Shown: one piece after another, positions 16,507 to 25,326 of the stretch
Layout of the letters: each line of letters starts with the position of its first letter
Position numbering within the stretch: the first letter of the stretch is position 1
Source of the DNA: Maridesulfovibrio sp.
GTDB taxonomy: Bacteria; Desulfobacterota; Desulfovibrionia; Desulfovibrionales; Desulfovibrionaceae
Assembly: GCF_963667685.1 (NCBI RefSeq)
Contig: NZ_OY763930.1
Coordinates: forward strand, 217,001-281,000
DNA length: 64,000 nt
Direction: 5' to 3'
Notes under the pieces: model-generated
Told to the model about the DNA's origin: nothing
Database searches by the model: none
What the model saw: only the letters and a program-made list of their open reading frames with translations
Translations under genes and position numbers: made by a program

Positions 16507-18759
16507 TTATCTGTAATACAGATTCCGTCCACCCATGGTCATAAAGGCCTGCCCAATATTGCGGGCCATCTCGCGGCGATCCCAGATACCCTGGATATGC
16601 CCACGGGCCAGAGCATTCCATGCATTGTGATAGTCAGGCGGCACGGGAACACCGGTAGTTTCGGTGATAACCCTTGGTCCGGCAAACCCGATCTTGGAAG
16701 AACGAATCCCGAACTGATAAGGCGAGCACCCCAGAAAACTGGCTACTGAACCTCCGTAGGAGTTGGTGTCGTAAATAACTAAATACAACCCTCCGGCATC
16801 AACATAACGCCGAAGCGCCATGGTGCAGCGGGGCATCTGTAACACACCGTTTGTTCCTTCCTGAATGCGAATTCCGGCAGTTCCGTGAGCGTAGAAAATG
16901 AGCGGAAGCTGCTTGCGCTGTGCCCGCTCCGCGGCCCGAATTATCTTTTCACCCTCGGCAGCACCGACAGAACCGCCCCTGAATGGAGCGGCAAGACAGA
17001 TGACTACAGTATTAATCCCGTCCATACGGGTCTCGAAAGTAATACAGGATGACCGCAGCCCAGTCTTTTTACGCGCCTCATCAATCTTCAGATCGAAACC
17101 TTCATAACCGAGTGGATTGGCAGATTCTATGCCGGAGTTGAATTCAAACCCGTCGGCGTAGTTGAAAACATTGTACAAATACCACTGGTATTCCATGGGA
17201 AAATGATGTCCGCAATTGCTGCATACCCCCGCGAAATCGCCGAAAAGATCCGGTGCCCAAAGATCAAGACAACCTTCAGAGGCTGAGTTGGGGCAGCTGA
17301 AAATCCGGTCTTCCATGCATTTTGGACTGCTGTACTTCCAGCGACCTTCCTCAAAACAAGGAGACTGATCCACAGTAGAAAGGCAAAGCAGCCTTTCGCG
17401 AACATCGCTTGAAATTTTGGATGTGGAACCGTTACCGGGCATGCCTTTTTTCAGCAGCCGAGAGGTACGTTCCCTAACCAGATGTGCCTCGGCCTGAATC
17501 TCTTCCATACCCTGCTTGGCCGCTCGAACTGTGCGTCCAACAAGATTATAGACAAAAAGCGACTTGGTTGACCATGCCACATCCTGCACTGCCGCGCCCA
17601 TCTTGAGGAAAAAAGACCGCTGATCCATGTAGGCGTTGGTCGAGAGATTGCGGAACTTAATATATCGCTTCTCGACCAGCCGCGCCCGGGCGCGTGAACT
17701 AAGAGCCCAGCGCATGAAAACATCATCACCCTCTTCAGGGCCTTTCTGCTTTAGTGCCATGGCCCGGAAAAGCTTAAGACCTTTTACAGAAATACAGACC
17801 TCATTGGTAGCCCGGATTACTTCTGAACGCAGATTGCGGAAAAAATCATAACTAGCAGGTTTGGCCCCAAGATTTGGCTCCTGAATCACCCGGTCAATAT
17901 ATCCCATGGAGAGGTTGTCTCTGGCAGTGATGCCGAGCTTGCGTGCGCATCCTGCAATGAGTGAATCGTCAACTCTGCTGCCATCGCGAAGATTGGCTTC
18001 AATTGCCGCCGCTCCTTCAGGAGAAATAACCGAATAGTATCCGTGGGAAAGCATGAGTCTGCGGTCAGCGAAACCGATAGCTTCCGCTCCACCGGACCCG
18101 CCTTCTGAAATAATGGAAACAATGGGCACATCAATTTGACCCATCTCATAGATATTCTTGGCAATTTGCTGTGCCGCCCCGGGATAATCCTCCAGCGGAT
18201 ATGAACCGGGAGTAAAAATATAGGTGTGAATAGGAATACCCTCGGCCTGCGCGACTTTCATATAATGCAGAGCCTTGGCGTTACCCCAGGGCTTAACCGA
18301 ACCTCCGTTGCGGAATTCCTGCCCGTGACCTTTTTCCTGCCCGATGACCATGACCGGCTGGTGAACAACTTTCTGCCCCACCCTGCGGGTAATGTATGCC
18401 TGGGCGATGAGCATCGAGGGATCGATGCTGAATTCACCCAGCCCGCCCAGCTCAGTATAGTTGTCATAAACATTTTCCAGAATATCAGTCAGGCAGATAC
18501 GCTGTGAATGACGAACAATGCGAACACGGTCCATGGGTGTAAGCTCTTTTTCAAGCTTGGACTCGAGAAAAGAGAAAAGATCCTCAAGCCGAAGAATTCT
18601 GGCTTGGAAATTCTCTGCCGAGAGTGTCCCACGCAAACTGCGGAACTCTGAAAGTTCAGAACTGAGCATGGAAATGTTAGCATTCTCGCGATTACCGAAA
18701 ATGTCCTGAATGTAACTTAACCGCTCCGAAAGAGCGTCGATGCGCTTATCAATACTCAT
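16507..18759 (-). CDS. Fused acetyl-CoA carboxylase carboxyltransferase (AccA-AccD order)
   Basis: 750 residues that combine both carboxyltransferase subunits in one chain. The N-terminal half is AccA-like: coiled start, TPMDRVRIVRHSQR, PVMVIGQEKGHG, GGSVKPWGNAKALHYMKVAQ, PIHTYIFTPGSYP, SEGGSGGAEAIGFADR and ISPEGAAAI. The second half is AccD-like: a Cys-rich segment (SCPNSASEGC... VCSNCGHHFP), then IDEARKKTGLRSS and PLIFYAHGTAGIRIQEG. It should transfer carboxyl from carboxybiotin to acetyl-CoA. Its start is 1 nt from the stop of the biotin carboxylase gene, so the two form a tight operon. The acyl-CoA specificity is inferred. Confidence 0.88.
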   Translation of the reverse strand: MSIDKRIDALSERLSYIQDIFGNRENANISMLSSELSEFRSLRGTLSAENFQARILRLEDLFSFLESKLEKELTPMDRVRIVRHSQRICLTDILENVYDNYTELGGLGEFSIDPSMLIAQAYITRRVGQKVVHQPVMVIGQEKGHGQEFRNGGSVKPWGNAKALHYMKVAQAEGIPIHTYIFTPGSYPLEDYPGAAQQIAKNIYEMGQIDVPIVSIISEGGSGGAEAIGFADRRLMLSHGYYSVISPEGAAAIEANLRDGSRVDDSLIAGCARKLGITARDNLSMGYIDRVIQEPNLGAKPASYDFFRNLRSEVIRATNEVCISVKGLKLFRAMALKQKGPEEGDDVFMRWALSSRARARLVEKRYIKFRNLSTNAYMDQRSFFLKMGAAVQDVAWSTKSLFVYNLVGRTVRAAKQGMEEIQAEAHLVRERTSRLLKKGMPGNGSTSKISSDVRERLLCLSTVDQSPCFEEGRWKYSSPKCMEDRIFSCPNSASEGCLDLWAPDLFGDFAGVCSNCGHHFPMEYQWYLYNVFNYADGFEFNSGIESANPLGYEGFDLKIDEARKKTGLRSSCITFETRMDGINTVVICLAAPFRGGSVGAAEGEKIIRAAERAQRKQLPLIFYAHGTAGIRIQEGTNGVLQMPRCTMALRRYVDAGGLYLVIYDTNSYGGSVASFLGCSPYQFGIRSSKIGFAGPRVITETTGVPVPPDYHNAWNALARGHIQGIWDRREMARNIGQAFMTMGGRNLYYR

Positions 18760-18760
18760 A

Positions 18761-20179
18761 CTAAAATTCCAGCAAGCTGGAAGTTTTATCGATCAAATAG
18801 GAAATATTGGACTCAATCGTTCTACCCTTCCGGTCCTGTCCATTCAGCACCAGTTCGGATAAAAATTCAATCCCGCGTCTTTTAGCCTGATCAAGATTAT
18901 CCCCGCGCACTATAGCCAGAGCAAGGTTGGGATCAAACTCGGTAGGAATCTCATAGGCACGATCAGTGGGAACCTGTGTGTAGACTTCCAGCCAGTCCTG
19001 TTCCTTCCATCCGAAGTCCTCTATAGTTCCGACCCAAGGAGCAAAATCTTTGTCCGGATTCTCAGCAATAATGCGGTACTCAATGGCCACGCCGGACAGT
19101 TCCACATCCTGCTGACTGTAAGTCATGGGATCACCGAGCCCCAGCCTTACCTGCTCGCGGACAATATTCACACCGCGTTCGCCTTTGATGGCAGCTATGG
19201 CAGCGGAAACACCGTTTTCAACCTGTATACGGGTGTTAACCTCCATGAGGAACGGTTCCCCGCGCGGGGTTACAATCCATTCCCATGTTCCTACGTTATC
19301 ATAATTTACAGCCCGGGCCATGGACAGGGAATGGTTGGTAATACTCTCCAGCACCACCGCAGCATCAAAAATGTAATGACGTTCGTCAGGGGCGAACCCC
19401 GGAGCGACCTCAATCCTTTTCTGGTTGCCGCTGCTTTGAACCGAGCAATTGCGGGTTCCGAAGTGAACATGCTTCTCGCCACTGCGCTCGCAGACCACCT
19501 GAACTTCCAGATGATTGAAACCGTAAATACGCTGCTCAATGAGCACACCTTCGTCATTAAACTGGCGTTTGGCATAGTTACGTATCCTGCGATAGACAGA
19601 GCGGAACTCATCAGGATCTTTGACTTCCTCAATGCCCATCCCTCCGCCACCGGCCGAGGCTTTGACCATGATCGCAGGAACCTGAAACCCCTGCTCCCTT
19701 TGAAAGGCAAAAAGGCTTTCAGCAAGCTCGACAGCCTCAAGTTCATCATAAATAGGGCTGTCGGAGCCCGGAACAGTTGGTACTCCGAGACTGCGCGCCA
19801 ATCTTTTGGTATTGATCTTATCGCCCAATTCCTGAATAACCCTCCAAGAAGGGCCTATGAAAATCAATGGCTTATCGCGTTTTACAACCCGCCGCGCAAA
19901 CCGGAAGTCCTCTGCAAAAAATCCGTATCCCGGATGGATTGCCGAGGCGCCACTACGGTCAGCGACACTGAAAATTTCATTTGCATCCCGGTAAGAACTG
20001 ATACGGAAAAGAGAATCTTCACCGCCGTGCTCGCGCGCGAAACGTACATGCCCGCTTTCGCTGTCCGCATCAGTATAAACACAAACAAAATTCTGGTTCA
20101 GCTCCAGACAGGATCGCGCAATACGAATAGCAATCTCGCCTCTGTTAGCGATAAGGACCTTATGTTCACCTTTATACAC
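18761..20179 (-). CDS. Biotin carboxylase subunit
   Basis: AccC-like ATP-grasp enzyme that carboxylates biotin, 472 residues. It starts KVLIANRGEIAIRIARSC and contains HPGYGFFAEDFRFARR, the glycine-rich ATP loop KASAGGGGMGIEEV, GTRNCSVQSSGNQKRIEVAPG and the active-site region LMEVNTRIQVENGVSAAI. The start codon is GTG at 20179 with only a weak ribosome site. Typical AccC has NCEH-x-C and QVEHxVTE; here QVENGVS replaces QVEHxVTE, a noticeable divergence. It lies between a PilZ gene and the fused carboxyltransferase. Confidence 0.9.
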   Translation of the reverse strand: MYKGEHKVLIANRGEIAIRIARSCLELNQNFVCVYTDADSESGHVRFAREHGGEDSLFRISSYRDANEIFSVADRSGASAIHPGYGFFAEDFRFARRVVKRDKPLIFIGPSWRVIQELGDKINTKRLARSLGVPTVPGSDSPIYDELEAVELAESLFAFQREQGFQVPAIMVKASAGGGGMGIEEVKDPDEFRSVYRRIRNYAKRQFNDEGVLIEQRIYGFNHLEVQVVCERSGEKHVHFGTRNCSVQSSGNQKRIEVAPGFAPDERHYIFDAAVVLESITNHSLSMARAVNYDNVGTWEWIVTPRGEPFLMEVNTRIQVENGVSAAIAAIKGERGVNIVREQVRLGLGDPMTYSQQDVELSGVAIEYRIIAENPDKDFAPWVGTIEDFGWKEQDWLEVYTQVPTDRAYEIPTEFDPNLALAIVRGDNLDQAKRRGIEFLSELVLNGQDRKGRTIESNISYLIDKTSSLLEF

Positions 20180-20200
20180 AGTGCAACACCAGACCGATAA

Positions 20201-20566
20201 TCACGAAGCGCCTTTTTTCTTGCGCAATAGAATCATACGTTTCTGGACTTCAAGAACCAGTTTATCAAGGCGGGCTTCCTGATATTTATCAAGATCGACA
20301 TAAATGCAGCCCATCAGCCCCTCACCTATATCGCGCACGATCTTAATCTCAAGACCAGTCAAAAGCTCTTTTTTACCAAGGACAAAATCAACTTTGAATT
20401 GCTCATCCACAGCAAAAGACTCTTTCCCGGCGGCAAACGCCAACCCGTTAACACTAAAATCCTTCACACTGTATGATTCAGGACGGCCATCAATCCTGAG
20501 GGCAAGCCCAGGAAGACTTGTCCTGAAAGCCCCTCTGGACGAATTGCTCTCGAATAAAATATCCAT
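20201..20566 (-). CDS. Single-domain PilZ protein
   Basis: About 121 residues, essentially one PilZ domain. Both c-di-GMP motifs are present: RxxxR in SRGAFRTS and DxSxxG in DFSVNGLAF. I chose ATG at 20566, which has GGAG 6 nt upstream. A TTG four codons earlier overlaps that ribosome site and is less likely. It lies 134 nt after motB and 22 nt before the biotin carboxylase gene, so it may be part of either transcript. A YcgR-like effect on the flagellar motor is plausible from context. Confidence 0.85.
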   Translation of the reverse strand: MDILFESNSSRGAFRTSLPGLALRIDGRPESYSVKDFSVNGLAFAAGKESFAVDEQFKVDFVLGKKELLTGLEIKIVRDIGEGLMGCIYVDLDKYQEARLDKLVLEVQKRMILLRKKKGAS

Positions 20567-20699
20567 TCTTATCTCCAATCATAAATTCAATAGCTCAAAA
20601 TCACCGCTCTAACTGGCAATCCTACCATAAACTCCGGCGATAAAGCCATACATACCGCTGAAGTGATATTTTCATTTCAGTCTATTTTACGACCACGCT

Positions 20700-21449
20700 T
20701 TAAGGCCCGGTCAGAATCTTATCCAGAACAAATTCAACTCGCCGGTTACGCTGACGGTTCCGCGGCGAATTGTTCGGAACAAGGGGATCCATTTCCCCAA
20801 GTCCGGTTGCAGTTAGTCTGTTCGGCTTAATTCCTATTTTCATTAAGAAACGCAAAACATTTACTGCCCGTAAAGATGAAATTTCCCAGTTGTCCTTCAG
20901 TCTGCTATTGCTGCTGGGCTTGGTATCGTCGGTATATCCTTTAATATTGATATACTGGTCAGGATGGGTCACAAAAAAATTCTTCAGGGCTTTCACTGCG
21001 GCCTGTCCACGGGTGCTCAGCTGAACCTGTCCGGGATTGAAAAGAACGTCAGAAGGCAGTTTAATGGTGATTTTACCATCCTCAAACTTTGCGCTCATGA
21101 TACCTTCCACCCCTTTGGTGGTCTGGAGATACTTCACATCTTCAAAGACCTTGCGCTGGGCTTTAATTATCTCACGGCGGGTGACCACCTGATTAAGAAT
21201 GGCACCGGCTTCCTCGCGGGAAACCTTGCTGGTTGCAATCTTCTGCAATTTACCACTGATGGACTTGCTGACTGATTGAAAAGTCATATCAAACTTTTTC
21301 GCATCAATCTCGGACATGGAATAGAGCAGGATAAAAAAAACCAGCAGCAGCATGGATAAATCAGCAAAGGTGGTTATCCAATCGTTGGAATCGTCCTCGT
21401 CCTCTTCATCCTCTACTAATAGTGAACCTTTCAGGAGTTCATCATCCAT
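20700..21449 (-). CDS. motB: Flagellar motor stator protein MotB
   Basis: 249 residues. An acidic N-terminus is followed by one membrane helix, WITTFADLSMLLLVFFILLYS, whose Asp30 is the proton-conducting residue. A plug/linker and then an OmpA-like peptidoglycan-binding domain follow (INIKGYTDDTKPSS, LRAVNVLRFLMKIGI, NRLTATGLGEMDP, NRQRNRRVEF). It begins 3 nt after motA. It anchors the stator to the cell wall. Confidence 0.95.
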   Translation of the reverse strand: MDDELLKGSLLVEDEEDEDDSNDWITTFADLSMLLLVFFILLYSMSEIDAKKFDMTFQSVSKSISGKLQKIATSKVSREEAGAILNQVVTRREIIKAQRKVFEDVKYLQTTKGVEGIMSAKFEDGKITIKLPSDVLFNPGQVQLSTRGQAAVKALKNFFVTHPDQYINIKGYTDDTKPSSNSRLKDNWEISSLRAVNVLRFLMKIGIKPNRLTATGLGEMDPLVPNNSPRNRQRNRRVEFVLDKILTGP

Positions 21450-21452
21450 GGT

Positions 21453-22205
21453 CTAATCTCCTGATCTGTCCTTAGGGGCCTGAAAAGAAGAAAGCTTCTC
21501 GTAGACCAGACGGGGGTTGTTATTCTCAAGGATAGACTTGGCGCCTTCAAAAATAATCTCAAGATGCAGTTGTTCCTGTAGAGTTCTGGCCTTGAGTTTT
21601 GCACCGATAGGGATAAAAAGCAGGGTCGCCAGCAGTGAACCATAAAAAGTGGTCAGAATAGCAACTGCCATGGCCGGGCCGATGGATGCAGGGTCCTGAA
21701 GGTTGGACAACATCTGGACCAGACCGATCAGAGTACCAAGCATACCGAAAGCCGGAGCCAGACCCGCTAGCCGTTTATATACGTCCTGCGCAATTTTGTG
21801 GCGCCTTTTCATGGCAGAAATTTCGATCTGCAAGGTGGCGCGGATGAGTTCGGGATCAGCATTATCAGCTATCAACTGGCAGGATTTGCGCAAAACTACA
21901 TTCTCAGTCTGCACATTTTCAAGAGCGATCAGCCCTTCGCGTCGGCTAATTTCAGCAACCTTGACCATGATATTCACAACTTCGTTTACTTTAACCTTTC
22001 TGGAAGAAAAAGCTTTGAACCCTGCAAGCATGGCCTGAAGAACTTCTTCAAAAGGAAACGCAACGCAAATGGAAGCCAAAGTTCCACCAATAACGATCAT
22101 CATGCCGGGAACATTGACAAATACATCAACTGCCCCGCCGATGAAAATCGCACCAACAACTAGAGAAAGCCCTACCAGCATCCCGATTAAAGTGGAAAAA
22201 TCCAT
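21453..22205 (-). CDS. motA: Flagellar motor stator protein MotA
   Basis: 250 residues with four membrane helices. The N-terminal pair includes LIGMLVGLSLVVGAIFIGG and NVPGMMIVIGGTLASICVAFPF. A cytoplasmic loop follows, then the C-terminal pair (LAGLAPAFGMLGTLIGLVQML..., GPAMAVAILTTFYGSLLATLLFIPIGAKL). This is the classic MotA/PomA layout, forming the stator channel with MotB. It is divergent from the purine nucleoside phosphorylase gene. Confidence 0.95.
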   Translation of the reverse strand: MDFSTLIGMLVGLSLVVGAIFIGGAVDVFVNVPGMMIVIGGTLASICVAFPFEEVLQAMLAGFKAFSSRKVKVNEVVNIMVKVAEISRREGLIALENVQTENVVLRKSCQLIADNADPELIRATLQIEISAMKRRHKIAQDVYKRLAGLAPAFGMLGTLIGLVQMLSNLQDPASIGPAMAVAILTTFYGSLLATLLFIPIGAKLKARTLQEQLHLEIIFEGAKSILENNNPRLVYEKLSSFQAPKDRSGD

Positions 22206-22313
22206 AGAATCCCGTTCTCTTTTAAGTTACTAGTTAAGACGGACAACTGAGGAAAAGGTGCTGCTGACAGCTCCATCCGTACATTAAACCCGAAAATACG
22301 AGTAAAATAACCT

Positions 22314-23141
22314 ATGACCTCCCCGGAATCTATACATACTATTAGCACCCATATACTAGAAAAGATAGATAATTTTCAAGCCTCTGCAACAGGGATAATT
22401 CTCGGCTCAGGTCTTGGGGAAGCAATCACCAAACTTGATTCGGCAATTGAAATACCATACGGGGAAATTCCCGGTTTTCCACAATCAACGGTTAAAGGTC
22501 ATTCCGGCAGCCTGATCTATGGTTTTATCGAAGGAAAACCTGTACTTGTATTCAGCGGACGCTTCCATATCTACGAAGGATATACCGCCCAGCAGGCCGT
22601 GACCCCGGTTCGGGTCATGGGAGAAATGGGTATCAAAAGAATTTTCATTACCAACGCTGCGGGGGCTCTGAACCCACAATTCGACGCCGGAGACCTTATG
22701 CTGATCACCGACCAGATCAACTTCACCGGCCATTCCCCGCTAACAGGACCAAACAACGAGAACTGGGGACTGCGATTCCCAGACATGAGCAGAGTCTACT
22801 CAGAAGAATTGCGCAACATTGCCGTTGCAGCCGCCAAGGACAAAGGAATCCGCTTGGAACGCGGCGTCTATGTGCAGGTAACCGGGCCGAATCTGGAAAC
22901 CCCGGCCGAAACCAGAATGTTCAAAAGGCTGGGCGCCGATGCTGTGGGCATGTCAACCGCAATTGAGGCCATAGCAGCCGTCCACATGGGAATATCTGTC
23001 ATGGGCATCGCCTGTCTGACCAATAAAAATCTGCCCGACTGCATGGCCGAAACAACCCATGAGGCAGTAATCGAACAGGCTGCCAAGTCTTCTGCCGCCA
23101 TGTCGGCACTTATTAGAGAAATTATTTCCCGGCTGAACTAG
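22314..23141 (+). CDS. Purine nucleoside phosphorylase (trimeric type)
   Basis: 275 residues. It cleaves purine nucleosides with phosphate to base and (deoxy)ribose-1-phosphate. Family motifs are IILGSGLGEAI, VKGHSGSLIYG (phosphate-binding His), FSGRFHIYEGY, FITNAAGALNP, VTGPNLETPAE (the base-binding Glu region) and GMSTAIEAIAAVHMG, then TNK with the Asn that contacts the base. The length matches mammalian-type trimeric PNP. Confidence 0.94.
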   Translation: MTSPESIHTISTHILEKIDNFQASATGIILGSGLGEAITKLDSAIEIPYGEIPGFPQSTVKGHSGSLIYGFIEGKPVLVFSGRFHIYEGYTAQQAVTPVRVMGEMGIKRIFITNAAGALNPQFDAGDLMLITDQINFTGHSPLTGPNNENWGLRFPDMSRVYSEELRNIAVAAAKDKGIRLERGVYVQVTGPNLETPAETRMFKRLGADAVGMSTAIEAIAAVHMGISVMGIACLTNKNLPDCMAETTHEAVIEQAAKSSAAMSALIREIISRLN

Positions 23142-23206
23142 ATTCATTCAGGCAGGGATGTCATTTTTCAGGCGTTATCTGCCTGCATCCCGATATAAAC
23201 AAATAA

Positions 23207-23256
23207 GCCACGGAATCAAAAGGCTGTATAAACGGCCATTTTGCTCCGTGGCATTT
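23207..23256 (+). terminator. Terminator-like stem-loop after the PNP gene
   Basis: GCCACGGA (23207-23214) pairs with TCCGTGGC (23245-23252), with an inner AAAAGGC/GCC-TTTT extension, followed by ATTTTC. The T-run is short, so efficiency is uncertain. Confidence 0.7.
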
Positions 23257-23324
23257 TCATTGCAAGCGATTCTGCGTCAGCAAACTCCTGCAATATTGTT
23301 CATATTTAAAAACAGGGAACTTTC

Positions 23325-24002
23325 ATGAAAGGCAGAAAAATAAGTTTGATTACAGCACTTGCCGCGCTTCTGGTCTTCAGTGCCTGCTCCGGTTTTCAAG
23401 ACCGCACTCTGGACTATCTCGGAAAACGTCCTACAACCGGACCTTTTTTCGAAGAAGACAAAACGCCAATGGTGGAACTGAACTACGCGGCAGCGGATAT
23501 AATTTCCAGTCAGCTCTCGGAACGTTTACCACTCGGGTCCCCGATTACTGTGACCATGTTCAGACTGCGCGGAAATGCTCTACAAACTGATTTCGCCAAA
23601 ATCCTTACTGAACAAATGGCTTCACGTATTGCACAAAAAGGGTTTGCCGTTGTTGCCGATGATTCCCGCTTCCCCATGGCACCTGTTGCGGAAGACATTG
23701 CCCCGCCGGAAAAATGTGTGCTTGCCGGAGCCTATTCTGTCGGGAAAACAAGAATATTTATTACCGCAGCAGTGACCACAGTCTCTGACGGAGAAATTCT
23801 CGGTTCATGGGACTGGACAGTACCGCTAAATACAAAGACCCGGTCGTTGCTGCCTATTCAGGAAGATCCGTTCATTACGCCCATGGTCAATACATCCGGG
23901 CCTATTGAAAAAAGCGAACCGGCTAGAGCCACTCCACAATCGAACTACATCCCTGATGAATTCAACAACCAACCCGGTTTCGAGCAGGACATCATGAATT
24001 AG
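23325..24002 (+). CDS. FlgO-like outer-membrane lipoprotein
   Basis: 225 residues. The lipoprotein signal is ITALAALLVFSAC, with Cys about residue 21. The middle resembles the FlgO domain: MVELNYAAADIISSQL, PITVTMFRLRGNALQTDFAKILTEQMASRIAQKGFAVV and ILGSWDWTVPLN. FlgO-family lipoproteins are outer-membrane proteins linked to flagella in vibrios. The motAB genes nearby fit that, but the domain assignment is from reading only. It is monocistronic and terminated. Confidence 0.75.
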   Translation: MKGRKISLITALAALLVFSACSGFQDRTLDYLGKRPTTGPFFEEDKTPMVELNYAAADIISSQLSERLPLGSPITVTMFRLRGNALQTDFAKILTEQMASRIAQKGFAVVADDSRFPMAPVAEDIAPPEKCVLAGAYSVGKTRIFITAAVTTVSDGEILGSWDWTVPLNTKTRSLLPIQEDPFITPMVNTSGPIEKSEPARATPQSNYIPDEFNNQPGFEQDIMN

Positions 24003-24026
24003 CTGATATTTTTTGCCACAAAATCC

Positions 24027-24072
24027 ACGGGGAGTTTCCAGTCGCCTAGACCGGAAACTCCCCGTTTCTTTA
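24027..24072 (+). terminator. Rho-independent terminator after the FlgO-like gene
   Basis: ACGGGGAGTTTCC (24027-24039) pairs perfectly with GGAAACTCCCCGT (24053-24065), followed by a T-rich run. Confidence 0.9.
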
Positions 24073-24125
24073 TATATAGTTGGTAGGAGGTAGATGAAGA
24101 TTTAAATCAAGTCCTTGATTTTATT

Positions 24126-24935
24126 TTAAAGCGGAACAGGCTGGTCAAGAGCAGTCTTGGCCTTGAGCTGTCCGGTTCTGGTAAAGACGATTTTTTCAGC
24201 CGGAATATCCGCGCCGGAATTCTTAAGTGCCTTCATGATGATGCGGCTGAAATTGGAGCAGCAGGGAACTTCCATCTCAAGCACGGTGATGGACCGCAGC
24301 CCGCTGGTGGCAAAAATCTCAGTCAAGCGCTGCTCGTAAAGCGCCACGTCATCAAACTTAGGACAGCCCATCAGTACCTTCTTACCCGGCAGAAAGCGCT
24401 CGTGGTAACCGGGAACTGAAACAGCCACACAGTCAGCGGTCAGCAGCAGATCAGCACCCTTGAGGAACGGTGCGTCCGCAGGAACCAGCCTGATCTGGAT
24501 AGGCCAGTGGGTCAACTGGGAAGGACCTGCTTCAGCATCGGTCGGAACATTAGCCTGCTGACAGGCAGAAGCTGCCGGAGCAAATGCTTCAATCTTGGAA
24601 CCGGAGCAGCCACAGCCCCCGGAAACAGGCTTTGCACTGCCCAGATGCAGGCTCTTGGGATCAGGCATGTGGTTAGGTATGTTGCGGCCCTGCTCGCTCA
24701 GCAATTCTTTAACTGCGTCAGGATCAAAGTCGTCCGCCTCCACTTCAATAACCTTGAGCGCTCCGGTGGGACATTCACCCAGACAAGCTCCAAGGCCGTC
24801 ACAGTATTTTTCAGCGACCAGTCTGGCCTTGCCGTCAATAATCTGCAATGCGCCTTCTTCACAGCCCGGTACACACTGGCCGCAACCGTCACAAAGCTCT
24901 TCGTCTATACTGATCATTTTACGTAATACTTTCAT
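24126..24935 (-). CDS. 4Fe-4S ferredoxin-domain protein next to hcp
   Basis: 269 residues with a strong AGGAGG ribosome site. The N-terminal ferredoxin domain has one complete CxxCxxCxxxC set (C15, C18, C21, C25 in CDGCGQCVPGC). The second set (CDGLGACLGECP) lacks one Cys, so one cluster may be absent or of another type. The C-terminal ~130 residues carry further cysteines (GGCGCSG, LLTADCVAVSV, VLMGCPKFDD, EVPCCSNF), suggesting additional metal binding. It lies downstream of hcp on the same strand behind an intergenic repeat and is a likely electron donor or maturation partner. Confidence 0.82.
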   Translation of the reverse strand: MKVLRKMISIDEELCDGCGQCVPGCEEGALQIIDGKARLVAEKYCDGLGACLGECPTGALKVIEVEADDFDPDAVKELLSEQGRNIPNHMPDPKSLHLGSAKPVSGGCGCSGSKIEAFAPAASACQQANVPTDAEAGPSQLTHWPIQIRLVPADAPFLKGADLLLTADCVAVSVPGYHERFLPGKKVLMGCPKFDDVALYEQRLTEIFATSGLRSITVLEMEVPCCSNFSRIIMKALKNSGADIPAEKIVFTRTGQLKAKTALDQPVPL

Positions 24936-24956
24936 TTTATATCCTCCTGCGCCGTG

Positions 24957-25100
24957 CCATGTTGGCCTCCGGCGGCCCTGCGGGGCTTAGGATTTGATGC
25001 GCTATCGCGCTTTTTGTTGAATATGCCTTCGGCGACCCTGCCGGGGGCCTTAAACCCTTTTTTCAAAAAGGGTTTAAGAATCCCAAAAACTTTTAGTTGT
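24957..25100. repeat. Intergenic palindromic repeat, copy 1 (inverted)
   Basis: The segment holds GATGCGCTATCGCGC near 24996-25010 and GCCTTCGGCG/CCGGGGGCCTTAAACCC, then a hairpin CTTAAACCCTTTTTTC/AAAAAGGGTTTAAG and AATCCCAAAAACTTTTAG. The same blocks occur in the opposite orientation at 42640-42822. It is a repetitive intergenic family rather than coding sequence. The rest of the gap up to 25250 holds nothing I recognise. Confidence 0.75.
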
Positions 25101-25249
25101 TTAAGGCTAGTATCAATTCTTAAGTTGTGCCGTAGGGGGATTAAGCCCTGGGCGAAAATTTGTATTAAATCTTTAACTGCCACTCTGCCGGGTAAATATA
25201 AATTGAGAGGTTAAGTAAGAATCTTCCGGAACACAGAGCGAAGCTTATT

Positions 25250-25326
25250 AAAAAGTTTTGAGGGGATGGGGTCTGGGGAAGGGGAACTTTTCCCAAAAGT
25301 TCCCCTTCCCCAGCCGCCGGAGGCAA
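25250..25326. repeat. Intergenic palindromic repeat, copy 2; probable hcp terminator
   Basis: AAAAGTTTTGAGGGGATGG leads into a perfect 19-bp inverted repeat (25273-25291 with 25295-25313, 3-nt loop), then the family's end motif GCCGCCGGAGGC, which abuts the hcp stop codon. On the hcp strand the hairpin is followed downstream by AAAACTTTTT, so it can end hcp transcription. Confidence 0.8.
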
